32,842 nt of DNA, taken from IMG/VR virus record IMGVR_UViG_3300030103_000679, positions 1 to 32,842 of that record; one strand, written 5' to 3'. This stretch comes from a virus. The notes beneath the pieces were generated by a model. It had not been told where the DNA came from, ran no database searches, and saw nothing but the letters and a program-made list of their open reading frames with translations. Below are positions 22,646-29,501 of the stretch, in pieces (the first letter of the stretch is position 1; the number at the start of each line of letters is the position of its first letter). Made by a program: the position numbers and the translations under genes.

Positions 22646-22929
22646 TGGCTAAATCACACCCAACATACGATCAGTGGGGTAAAAAAGCAGGCACGTTCAA
22701 AGAACGTATGCAAAAAGCTAAACCCTTATATGCTTACACAGAAGAAAGAGCAGAATTTGAAAAAGAGTGGTACAAAGAACATGGAAATGGCTGGTGGTTT
22801 TTTCAAGGAACTACTATAAGACATCAAAATGTTATAAAAACTTTTACCGAAAAAGATAAAGATATGTTTGTAAATATGTGGCAATACTATGTGCCAAATA
22901 AAAGAGAGGATAATAAAAATGATAAATGA
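22645..22929 (+). CDS. Hypothetical early protein, aromatic-rich
   Basis: A 94-residue protein with an excellent AAGGAGAAAAAG ribosome site. It is rich in Lys, Glu and aromatic residues (NGWWFFQGTTI at about 48-58). Helical ends enclose a short hydrophobic centre that is too short and too interrupted for a membrane helix. No family recognised. Its end overlaps the next gene by 11 bases. Confidence 0.6.
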   Translation: MAKSHPTYDQWGKKAGTFKERMQKAKPLYAYTEERAEFEKEWYKEHGNGWWFFQGTTIRHQNVIKTFTEKDKDMFVNMWQYYVPNKREDNKNDK

Positions 22930-23191
22930 TACAGATTCAAAAGTATATATAAGTTTGCTACACAAATGCATAAATGATTCATTAGGGCAAATTCAAGAAA
23001 TAAATATAGAAAAGCTAAAAGGCAATCAAGAGGAATTTAGAAGAATAGTGAGCTGGATTTATTTTGATAACTACGAACTTTTCAATAAAAATGTTAAAGC
23101 AGTTTTTGGCGACGATCAAAACAAAATGACAGAAGAACTTGCTGATTTGGTAAAAGATTTGACAAATTCAAGTGATAACGTTAAAGCTTAA
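22919..23191 (+). CDS. Hypothetical early protein, acidic helical
   Basis: A 90-residue protein; ATG 22919 with AGAGGA ahead is preferred to an upstream ATG at 22889 which lacks a site. It is predicted helical (FRRIVSWIYFDNYELFNKNV) with an acidic C-terminal third. No known domain. It lies in the same unit as neighbouring early genes, 14 bases before the next start. Confidence 0.58.
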   Translation: MINDTDSKVYISLLHKCINDSLGQIQEINIEKLKGNQEEFRRIVSWIYFDNYELFNKNVKAVFGDDQNKMTEELADLVKDLTNSSDNVKA

Positions 23192-23205
23192 CAAAAGGAA
23201 AAAAA

Positions 23206-23466
23206 ATGAACAAAAAAAAATACGCAATACACGAAGCTTTGGATAATTACGAATACAGGTTAAAAAGAAATAAAGTTTTACGAAACCCTGATAAAATGAC
23301 ATTTGATCCAGAGTTCGCAGCAATACAATACGAGCATAAAATGATGTTGGCTAATACAGGCATTAGACAATATTTGAAATACAACACAGACGCAAAATTT
23401 ATATTATTTATGTTTGTGTATTTGCTTGTAGTTGCATTTTCTTTTTTATTGTTGTATCTTTTGTAA
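23206..23466 (+). CDS. C-terminally anchored membrane protein
   Basis: An 86-residue protein with a basic, helical soluble part (residues 1-60) and one C-terminal membrane segment (about 64-86, FILFMFVYLLVVAFSFLLLY). This tail-anchored layout would place the soluble part in the cytoplasm at the inner membrane. It could recruit phage DNA or proteins to the membrane, or be a superinfection-exclusion factor or a holin-like product; none is proven. An AAAAGGAAA site lies ahead of ATG. The next gene begins three bases after its stop. Confidence 0.65.
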   Translation: MNKKKYAIHEALDNYEYRLKRNKVLRNPDKMTFDPEFAAIQYEHKMMLANTGIRQYLKYNTDAKFILFMFVYLLVVAFSFLLLYLL

Positions 23467-23469
23467 TAG

Positions 23470-23766
23470 ATGCTACAACATTTTGAATATTATATTGATG
23501 ACGAATATCAAAAGTCAGAAAATAGTATTCTTTATGGAAAAGCAATAATAGTTGCAATGTCAAGAAATCATAAGCAGTCTTGGACTAAAAAACAACGTGA
23601 AGTGTATTTTTATCACGACACAATGACTTATGCTAAGATTGGTAAAATATATGGCATTACACCGCAGTCTGTTAGTAAGATTTACAAACGTTCTGTAAAA
23701 AAGTTAGAAAAAATTGTCAAAAAACTCCTAAAAGATAGGTGTTGTTATAATAGGGTTATTGGTTAA
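23470..23766 (+). CDS. Sigma-70 region 4-like HTH regulator
   Basis: A 98-residue protein whose second half (39-85) is a helix-turn-helix like sigma factor region 4: TKKQREVYFYHDTMTYAKIG, then KIYGITPQSVSKIYKRSVKK. The pattern 'l...qre.y.l....ty.eIa...gis.qsVs...kra..kl' is characteristic. No region 2 is present, so it is not a full sigma factor; it may steer host RNA polymerase to late or modification genes, like T4-type or lambda Q-type regulators. It lies last in the early unit before a terminator. The start has no clear ribosome site and follows the membrane protein stop by three bases, so reinitiation is likely. Confidence 0.65.
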   Translation: MLQHFEYYIDDEYQKSENSILYGKAIIVAMSRNHKQSWTKKQREVYFYHDTMTYAKIGKIYGITPQSVSKIYKRSVKKLEKIVKKLLKDRCCYNRVIG

Positions 23767-23773
23767 CCAAGCA

Positions 23774-23806
23774 GGGCTGGTTTAGTTCATTTTCCAGCCC
23801 ATTTTT
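23774..23806 (+). terminator. Intrinsic terminator after the early unit
   Basis: GGGCTGG (23774-23780) pairs with CCAGCCC (23794-23800), a perfect 7-bp GC-rich stem with a 13-base loop. ATTTTTC follows. It lies eight bases after the sigma-like gene stop and ends the early unit. Confidence 0.85.
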
Positions 23807-23916
23807 CTGAAAACAGGGTTACAATAAAAAAAAATTATATCTAACAATATCTACACTTACAGCAATTCAGCTGATTCAAATATACATTTTAAGGGTTAAA
23901 ATTTCCATATATATAG
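23807..23916 (+). promoter_or_regulatory. Leader ahead of the modification operon, candidate promoter
   Basis: An AT-rich stretch after the terminator that should hold the promoter of the 23917-28002 unit. A long A-run lies at 23826-23834, and TATATATAG (23908-23916) directly abuts the first ATG. I see no ribosome site near that ATG; AAGGG is about 21 bases upstream. TATATA could be a -10 element giving a leaderless transcript. No good -35 is seen. Confidence 0.35.
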
Positions 23917-24153
23917 ATGGATATTGATAAACTACTTAAACAAATAGATCAAGAAACTGCTAATGCGGAAGTAGGACACGAAGCATTTAACAGGACTAAG
24001 AATATGCGAAGATTTAGTCAAGGCAGTATAGAAAATATTGTTCTTGCTGATCCAAATGGCGACGAAGAACACACACCCCCTGACGATTGGGACGCACATT
24101 CAACATTTGATGAGGAAAATTACAGCATAGAGTATGATGATGAAGATTATTGA
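23917..24153 (+). CDS. Acidic hypothetical protein, first gene of the modification unit
   Basis: A 78-residue protein, very acidic at its end (DEENYSIEYDDEDY). Residues 1-20 form a short helix and the middle is probably disordered with Pro and Gly. ATG 23917 has no ribosome site; ATG 24004, with AGGA eight bases ahead, is an alternative giving 49 residues. Its stop overlaps the ParB-like gene by 20 bases. Acid-rich phage proteins sometimes mimic DNA or bind DNA enzymes; here this is only a guess. Confidence 0.5.
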   Translation: MDIDKLLKQIDQETANAEVGHEAFNRTKNMRRFSQGSIENIVLADPNGDEEHTPPDDWDAHSTFDEENYSIEYDDEDY

Positions 24154-24733
24154 AAAAAACATTAGAGATCTTAAACAAGCAGATTACAACCCAAGACAAT
24201 TAACAGAAAAACAACATAAAGAATTAACAGACTCTTTAGAAAAGTTTGGTTTTGTTGATCCTGTGCTTGTGAATAAAAATAAAGCAAGAAAAAACATTAT
24301 TATTGGCGGACACCAAAGAGTGAAAGTTGCTACAATGTTAGGCATTGAAAAAGTACCCTGCGTAGAATTAGATCTTAACGAAGAACAAGAAAAAGAATTA
24401 AATGTCAGATTAAACAAGAACACAGGAGAGTGGGATTGGGATATGTTGGCAAACAATTTTGATACAGGCGAATTACTTGATTGGGGCTTTGTTGAACAAG
24501 AGTTAGGAGTAGACAGTGAAAGTTTGACTTTTGATGTTACAAATAATTACAATGAAACAATCGAATACCCTGAAGACGCAGAAGCAAGTCACGTACGTAT
24601 GATCCAATTATTCTTAAACGACGAAACTGAACCAGTGTTTAAGAAAATGGAATTAGAATTAAGAGAAAAGTTTGGCACAGACAACGTTACAGACACTGTG
24701 TTTAAAGCTTTGGAGTTTTTGATTAATGGCTAG
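24134..24733 (+). CDS. ParB/Srx-domain protein of the modification cluster
   Basis: A 199-residue protein with a ParB N-terminal (ParB/sulfiredoxin) domain: ADYNPRQLTEKQHKELTDSL at 16-35, then VDPVLVN and IIIGGHQRVKVATMLG at 55-70, the GGHQR being the nucleotide-binding signature. NVRLNKNTGEWDWDMLA (90-106) is the continuation seen in phage ParB-like proteins tied to DNA methylases. There is no methylase domain. In phage modification loci such proteins recur beside base-modifying enzymes and may recognise DNA, bind CTP or act as nucleases. Three successive ATGs (24134, 24137, 24140) are possible. It overlaps the dioxygenase gene by 8 bases. Confidence 0.78.
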   Translation: MMMKIIEKNIRDLKQADYNPRQLTEKQHKELTDSLEKFGFVDPVLVNKNKARKNIIIGGHQRVKVATMLGIEKVPCVELDLNEEQEKELNVRLNKNTGEWDWDMLANNFDTGELLDWGFVEQELGVDSESLTFDVTNNYNETIEYPEDAEASHVRMIQLFLNDETEPVFKKMELELREKFGTDNVTDTVFKALEFLING

Positions 24734-25607
24734 AGAAATTTATTTAGATCCTGTGTTAGATGATAAGTCAGCTGCTAAATTAGCTGGTGCATTGTTAGAC
24801 GACACAAGTTATAAGATTTTAGTAGATTATGACGCAGACGTATATGATAAAGAATCAGGCAAAGTATTAGCAAAATTTAGGAAAAATGTAATACCTGCTA
24901 ATATTGCTCAAACTGCTTATGAAAATTTAAAGGGTGCAGCGACAGCAACAAATAACAGGAACAAAGCATCAGGAACAGCTGGTAGTAAAAGATTAAAAAA
25001 AGATGGATCTGTTTCAAATACAAATGGTGCAGATCAAGTTAATAGCGGAATTATAGGATATTTTGATAGAAATGTAAGATTTCCTTATTGCAGACAAACC
25101 GCTTTTAATCAAAAAGAATTTGAGAAATTTAAAAAAGCGTATGGTATTATTAAGTTTGTAGACAATCAATATAGCGATCTTATGCCAGACGAATATCAAT
25201 TGCAACGAAAAGTAGCAGACGAAACTGCACAAGATTTTGTTATTAAAGATACTGCATTTACCACAGTCACAGTAAATAAAAATTGGCAAACAGCAGTGCA
25301 TACAGATAAAGGTGATTTTGAAAAGGGCTTTGGCAATCTTGTAGTGTTACGTGAAGGAAGATACGAAGGCGGTTATTTTGTTATTCCACAATGGGCAGTA
25401 GCATTTGATATGCAAAATTGCGATTTATTATTATGTGACGTTCATCAATGGCATGGAAACACGCCAATTACAAAGATTGACGAAAAAGCTACAAGAGTTT
25501 CTTTAGTAATGTATTATAGACAAAATATGACACACTGCGGAACAGCAACAGAAGAACAAGAAATAGCAAAACAACGTGAAATAAGATCAGGGGCAAGTAT
25601 ATATTGA
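24726..25607 (+). CDS. TET/JBP-type 2OG-Fe(II) DNA dioxygenase
   Basis: A 293-residue protein with the TET/JBP core. HTD at 192-194 gives the first two iron ligands (His192, Asp194) in TAVHTDKGDFEKGFGNLVVL; GGYFVIPQWAVAFDMQNCDL follows; DVHQWHGNTPI holds the third ligand (His240 or His243), and Arg257 in ATRVSLVMYY is the expected 2-oxoglutarate ligand. Enzymes of this family oxidise the 5-methyl of thymine or 5-methylcytosine in DNA to hydroxymethyl. The N-terminal PYCRQTAFN region (120-128) is also shared. No cytosine-5 methyltransferase or hydroxymethyl-dUMP synthase is visible, favouring thymine as substrate. Its TGA overlaps the amidotransferase ATG (TGATG). Confidence 0.8.
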   Translation: MAREIYLDPVLDDKSAAKLAGALLDDTSYKILVDYDADVYDKESGKVLAKFRKNVIPANIAQTAYENLKGAATATNNRNKASGTAGSKRLKKDGSVSNTNGADQVNSGIIGYFDRNVRFPYCRQTAFNQKEFEKFKKAYGIIKFVDNQYSDLMPDEYQLQRKVADETAQDFVIKDTAFTTVTVNKNWQTAVHTDKGDFEKGFGNLVVLREGRYEGGYFVIPQWAVAFDMQNCDLLLCDVHQWHGNTPITKIDEKATRVSLVMYYRQNMTHCGTATEEQEIAKQREIRSGASIY

Positions 25608-26221
25608 TGTGCGGAATTGTAGGATATAGTTCACAAGATCCAAAACCAAATCACTTTGCAATACTTCATAACTTAATTATTGAAAGTTCAGTACGTGGGC
25701 TACATAGTTATGGTTACAGCTTTGTTAAAGACGATAAACTTATAACAAGAAAATATCACGAATTAGACGACATTTCTTTTCCTGTGTCAGATAAAATCAT
25801 TTACCACAACAGGTATTCTACGTCAGGTGATTATAAAAATCATAAAAACAATCAGCCAATACATATAGACGATATGGCATTAGTGTTTAATGGTGTTATT
25901 GATATGAGAACAAAACACCAAATGGAAAAAGCACATAATATCACTATGGAAACTGATAATGATGGCGAAATACTAATTCAACGATGTGGAAACGATAAAG
26001 AATTAATAACAAGATTTGTAAATGACATTAAAGGAAGTTTTGCTGGTATTGTTTTAGATTCCGAGAATAAAATGTTTGTTATACGTAACAAGAAGCGACC
26101 TTGCTGGATATTTGAATATGAAAATGCAACTTTTATAGCTTCAACAAGAGATATTTTTAAAAGAGTAGACGATACTTTTGAGCCAACGCCTATTAAAGCT
26201 GGTGTGTTATATGAATTATAA
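25607..26221 (+). CDS. Stand-alone class II glutamine amidotransferase
   Basis: A 204-residue protein beginning MCGIVGY, so Cys2 becomes the N-terminal nucleophile after Met removal. ATG 25607 is chosen over an upstream TTG for that reason. Other GATase-II marks follow: VRGLHSYG (29-36), HNRYSTSG (67-74), FNGVIDM (94-100) and DGE (119-121). These domains hydrolyse glutamine and channel ammonia to a partner. No synthetase or isomerase domain is present, so the ammonia (or glutamine-derived nitrogen) acceptor must be another protein, most likely an enzyme of this cluster. It is coupled to TET/JBP (TGATG) and overlaps the GNAT gene by 11 bases. Confidence 0.82.
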   Translation: MCGIVGYSSQDPKPNHFAILHNLIIESSVRGLHSYGYSFVKDDKLITRKYHELDDISFPVSDKIIYHNRYSTSGDYKNHKNNQPIHIDDMALVFNGVIDMRTKHQMEKAHNITMETDNDGEILIQRCGNDKELITRFVNDIKGSFAGIVLDSENKMFVIRNKKRPCWIFEYENATFIASTRDIFKRVDDTFEPTPIKAGVLYEL

Positions 26222-26618
26222 ATTAGAAAGAGCTATGCGTAAAGACGCAGATCTTATTAAAGCTATACACAAACAAGACAAAGAACACATAGGATCGTTT
26301 AATTTATTTCAGGTGTGGGATAAGTATTTAACAGAAAACACGACTTATAAATTTTTAGTATGTGAAGAAAAAGGGTTTGTCAGGTATGGCTGGTCTAAAA
26401 AATATAGTTCTTGGGTAATATACGAGATCGGCGTATTAGATGAATTTAAAAAACAGGGCGTAGCGAAGTTTATTGTGGAAAACTTACCAAAACCTATGAC
26501 TTTAAAATGCAATCTTGATAATGAAGCTGGAAATAAATTTTATGAAAAGATTGGTATGACAAAAGTAGGTAAAGCACAAACAAAGAAGGGTATTCCACAA
26601 AATATTTGGCAATGGTAG
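26211..26618 (+). CDS. GNAT-family acyltransferase
   Basis: A 135-residue protein with a GNAT fold: strand VIYEIGVLDEFKKQGVAKFI (69-88) with the acyl-CoA loop KKQGVAK (80-86), and CNLDNEAGNKFYEKIGM (100-116) with the usual asparagine and the YEK..GM end. ATG 26211, overlapping the previous gene by 11 bases, is chosen; a later ATG at 26235 is possible. These enzymes move an acyl group, usually acetyl, to an amine. In phage DNA modification loci GNATs are thought to acylate an amino group on the altered base. It overlaps the next gene by 7 bases. Confidence 0.78.
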   Translation: MNYKLERAMRKDADLIKAIHKQDKEHIGSFNLFQVWDKYLTENTTYKFLVCEEKGFVRYGWSKKYSSWVIYEIGVLDEFKKQGVAKFIVENLPKPMTLKCNLDNEAGNKFYEKIGMTKVGKAQTKKGIPQNIWQW

Positions 26619-27487
26619 ATGAATTTATTGATTATCACGTTCAATCATCTAAAGCAAAAGACATTGATCCAGCCAATGATTGTTTGAGATATGTAAGTGA
26701 TAGATTTGAATTAAATATTGAACAACGTTATTGGTTAGCTTTTTTATATGCTTGTTGTTATTCAGGAACGACTGTGTATTATATTTACAATGAATTTCCT
26801 GACTTTGAAAACGTAGACGAAGGCAGATTACAACGCTGGTGGGACGCTAATAAACAAAAGACTGTGTTCCAAACAGACAGATTGAAGGTAAAATCTTTTA
26901 ATGAGTTTGTTAATATCTTCAAATCATACAAACAGCTGCTCAATGGCTTAACGCAAGAAGAATATTTTAATTCCCTGAAACAGCCGAATAGACAGATGAC
27001 TTATGACAATTGTTATCAGGATCTGATGAAAATACATTACTTTGGCAGGTTTACTATGTTTATTTACTTAGAAATGGTAAATGTTTTAACAGGGTTTGAT
27101 TTAGAGCCAACGTATTTAGACTTAAAGAATGCTGAAAGTTGTAGAAATGGTTTAGTGTATAGTTTAGAGCAATACGAATTAGATACACATGGAACAAAAA
27201 AGAAGTTAAATAAAAACCAACTTGGCTATTTACAATATCAATTTGAACTAATGAAAGAAGAAATAGAACAGCTTGATATACAGCATACAAACATTTGGAA
27301 CATTGAAACAACGCTGTGTGCTTACAAAAAGTATAAACGTGGCAAACGTTATGTTGGATATTATATAGATCGTCAGCGTAAAGAAATAGAAAAAATGCAA
27401 GATCTTGTTATAGATGGTGTCAATTGGCAAGTATTATGGGATTTTAGAAACGAAACGTATGAGAAAAAATGGTTAAACGAGTTGTAG
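26612..27487 (+). CDS. Amino acid:DNA transferase / aGPT-PPlase-like protein
   Basis: A 291-residue helical protein with the hallmarks I associate with the alpha-glutamyl/putrescinyl-thymine pyrophosphorylase and amino acid:DNA transferase clade: DPANDCLRYVSDRFELNIEQ (19-38), then RYWLAFLYACCYSG, YNEFPDFENVD (59-69), RWW (75-77), FQTDR (86-90), HYFGRFTMF (142-150) and AESCRNGL (174-181). Known or proposed members displace the phosphate group of activated 5-hydroxymethyluracil in DNA with an amino acid or amine. ATG 26612 is preferred to an upstream TTG. The kinase gene overlaps its end by 19 bases, fitting the two as consecutive steps. Family recalled, not searched. Confidence 0.65.
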   Translation: MVDEFIDYHVQSSKAKDIDPANDCLRYVSDRFELNIEQRYWLAFLYACCYSGTTVYYIYNEFPDFENVDEGRLQRWWDANKQKTVFQTDRLKVKSFNEFVNIFKSYKQLLNGLTQEEYFNSLKQPNRQMTYDNCYQDLMKIHYFGRFTMFIYLEMVNVLTGFDLEPTYLDLKNAESCRNGLVYSLEQYELDTHGTKKKLNKNQLGYLQYQFELMKEEIEQLDIQHTNIWNIETTLCAYKKYKRGKRYVGYYIDRQRKEIEKMQDLVIDGVNWQVLWDFRNETYEKKWLNEL

Positions 27488-28002
27488 CAATAGGCGGTGT
27501 TCCTTGTTCAGGAAAAACAACATTAGTAAGAGAAATACTAAACAATGTAGAAGATGAGCCTAAGTTCTTTAAATATGGGCTGTTAAGGGGCTATATCTCA
27601 GACAACGTAGCAATTTTAGGTATTTATAAGCCTGAAGATACTTTTGGCGGTACAGACAAGTTGTCTATGGCAGTTCAAAAAGATTATGAAAAGTTTTTAA
27701 AGATAACTGACTATAATGTTCTCTTTGAAGGCGACAGGCTGTTTACAGAAAAGAATTTATTACATATACACGAGAACTATGAGCAGAAGTTTATTGTTTT
27801 AGATCTTGATGAAGAAACGCTGGAACAACGACACGTAGACAGAAATGATACGCAGTCAGATCAGTTTAAGAAGTCAAGGCACACTAAAATACAAAATATA
27901 TTAAACAACACACGTTTACAACCTGATTTGGAAGTAATTCAAATAAGGGATAAACAGAAAGCAGGAATAATTGCTAAGAAAGTAATAAAGTTCCTGTTTT
28001 AA
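27469..28002 (+). CDS. P-loop kinase, likely 5-hydroxymethyl-pyrimidine DNA kinase
   Basis: A 177-residue kinase. Walker A is GVPCSGKTT (10-18), VLFEGDR (84-90) is the Walker B-like strand, and RHVDRNDTQ (121-129) looks like the arginine-bearing lid. GGTDKLSMAVQ (60-70) resembles the substrate-side segment of phage kinases linked to base hypermodification. Those enzymes phosphorylate the hydroxymethyl of 5hmU in DNA, making it a leaving group. Its position directly after the transferase-like gene fits that role. Other small-molecule or nucleotide kinases cannot be excluded from sequence alone. It ends 17 bases before the terminase-region gene. Confidence 0.7.
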   Translation: MVKRVVAIGGVPCSGKTTLVREILNNVEDEPKFFKYGLLRGYISDNVAILGIYKPEDTFGGTDKLSMAVQKDYEKFLKITDYNVLFEGDRLFTEKNLLHIHENYEQKFIVLDLDEETLEQRHVDRNDTQSDQFKKSRHTKIQNILNNTRLQPDLEVIQIRDKQKAGIIAKKVIKFLF

Positions 28003-28019
28003 CAGGGAATTAACAGGAA

Positions 28020-28310
28020 ATGGCAAAATTTACAAAGGGCAAATCAGGAAACCCAAAGGGACGCCCAAAAGGCACAACAACTATCAATGGAATATTAAAG
28101 AAGATAGGATCAGAACAGCTACCTGAAGCAGATATAGATAAATTAGAATTTATTATGCGTAAAGTATTTGAATTTGCAGTGAAGGGCGAAAGCTGGGCAG
28201 TACACTTCATAGCAGATCGTTTAGAAGGTAAGCCAAAACAGACAATTGGGTTACACGAAGTTAATGACGAGCCAATAAAGGTATTTGACATTAATGAAGT
28301 GGAGGATTGA
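28020..28310 (+). CDS. Small terminase-like protein (DUF5681 start)
   Basis: A 96-residue protein opening FTKGKSGNPKGRPKG (4-18), the DUF5681 signature 'F.kGqSGNP.GRPkG' often found in small terminase-type or packaging-related proteins directly before the large terminase. A helical middle follows (KLEFIMRKVFEFAVKGESWA). It likely binds phage DNA for packaging initiation. It overlaps the large terminase by 17 bases. The ribosome site is AACAGG close to ATG, or an earlier AGGG. Confidence 0.72.
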   Translation: MAKFTKGKSGNPKGRPKGTTTINGILKKIGSEQLPEADIDKLEFIMRKVFEFAVKGESWAVHFIADRLEGKPKQTIGLHEVNDEPIKVFDINEVED

Positions 28311-29487
28311 CGACACAAGAAGGTCTATTCTTTTTGATGAATCAAGATACAAAATTTTGGTTTGTGGTAGAAGATGGGGCAAAACTTTCTTTTCATTAAT
28401 TTGGTTAATGAACGAAGAATTGAAGCCGAACGAGAGAAGGTGGATAATATACCCAAGTTATCGTCAGGCGAAAATGGTAGCTTGGAACTTGTTAAAGCGT
28501 GTATTCAGCGGTAAAGACGTTAAGATCAATGAATCAGAATTATCTGTAACACTTAATAATGGGGCTAAAATAGAACTCAAAGGAGCAGATAAAGAAGATA
28601 ACATACGTGGTGTTAGTTTGCATAAAGTAGTATTAGACGAATATGCTTATATGAAACCAAATGTATGGGGAGAGATCGTTCAACCTATGTTAGCTGAAAC
28701 AAAGGGACAGGCTTTATTTGTAGGGACGCCAACAGGTATACAAAATCATTTTTATGATATGTATGTGAAGGGACAATTAGACAATTCAGACTATAAATCT
28801 TGGCAGTTTACTACTATTGAAGGTGGGTTTATTTCGCCTGACGAAATAGAAAGTGCAAAAAAGAATTTAGACGCAAGCACATTCAGACAGGAATATGAAG
28901 CAAGTTTTGAAACCGCTTCTAACAGATGTGCTTACAATTTCAACAGGGATATACACGTGAAAGAAATGGAAAAAAGTGCACGTATGTTCTGGGGGATTGA
29001 CTTTGGTGTATCAAGTTATATGACAGCTATTCTAATGTGTGAAAATACAGCGGGGGAAGTTTATGTGTTTGACGAGATCGGATTACAAAACTCTAACACG
29101 TTTGAATTAGCAAGACTTATGCAACAAAAAGCAAAGGGGCTTCCTGTTTACCCTGATCCAGCAGGGAAAGCAAGAACAAGCAATAGCACAAAGTCAGATC
29201 ATAGGATATTGCAGGACGCAGGATTCACAGTGATTAGTAAAAAAGCAAACCCTACGCAGAAAGATAGATTAAACGCATTGAACAGAATGCTGGAAGATGC
29301 AACAGGCAAACACAAGTTGTTTATTAACCCTAAGTGTAAGAACACAATTAGAGATTTAGAATTAACAACATTAGAAAATGGGCACATATTAAAGACAGAA
29401 ACGTTATCACACTTTCTTGACGGAGTTATGTACCCTATTGAATACAGGTATGGATTTAAAGGTCAGGCAAACACAATAGAATGGTAA
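28294..29487 (+). CDS. terL: Terminase large subunit
   Basis: A 397-residue packaging motor and nuclease. ATPase domain: GRRWGKT (25-31, Walker A), VVLDE (112-116, Walker B) and VGTPTG (143-148, coupling motif). Nuclease domain: Asp236 in FWGIDFG, Asp288 in YPDPAG, and Asp376 in FLDGV, the RNase H-like acidic triad. It cuts concatemers and pumps DNA into the prohead. ATG 28294 is preferred to an in-frame TTG at 28285. Complete motifs and a usual length for compact marine phage terminases argue for a functional enzyme. Confidence 0.92.
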   Translation: MKWRIDDTRRSILFDESRYKILVCGRRWGKTFFSLIWLMNEELKPNERRWIIYPSYRQAKMVAWNLLKRVFSGKDVKINESELSVTLNNGAKIELKGADKEDNIRGVSLHKVVLDEYAYMKPNVWGEIVQPMLAETKGQALFVGTPTGIQNHFYDMYVKGQLDNSDYKSWQFTTIEGGFISPDEIESAKKNLDASTFRQEYEASFETASNRCAYNFNRDIHVKEMEKSARMFWGIDFGVSSYMTAILMCENTAGEVYVFDEIGLQNSNTFELARLMQQKAKGLPVYPDPAGKARTSNSTKSDHRILQDAGFTVISKKANPTQKDRLNALNRMLEDATGKHKLFINPKCKNTIRDLELTTLENGHILKTETLSHFLDGVMYPIEYRYGFKGQANTIEW

Positions 29488-29501
29488 AATAAAGGATTAA
29501 A

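Noticed and set aside
26612-27487. Reading this as a glycosyltransferase or 5hmU kinase helical domain
   Set aside because: Its motifs (EQRYWLAFLY, YNEFPDFENVD, FQTDR, AESCRNGL) fit the amino acid:DNA transferase-like clade better; no P-loop or DxD motif in a glycosyltransferase context.
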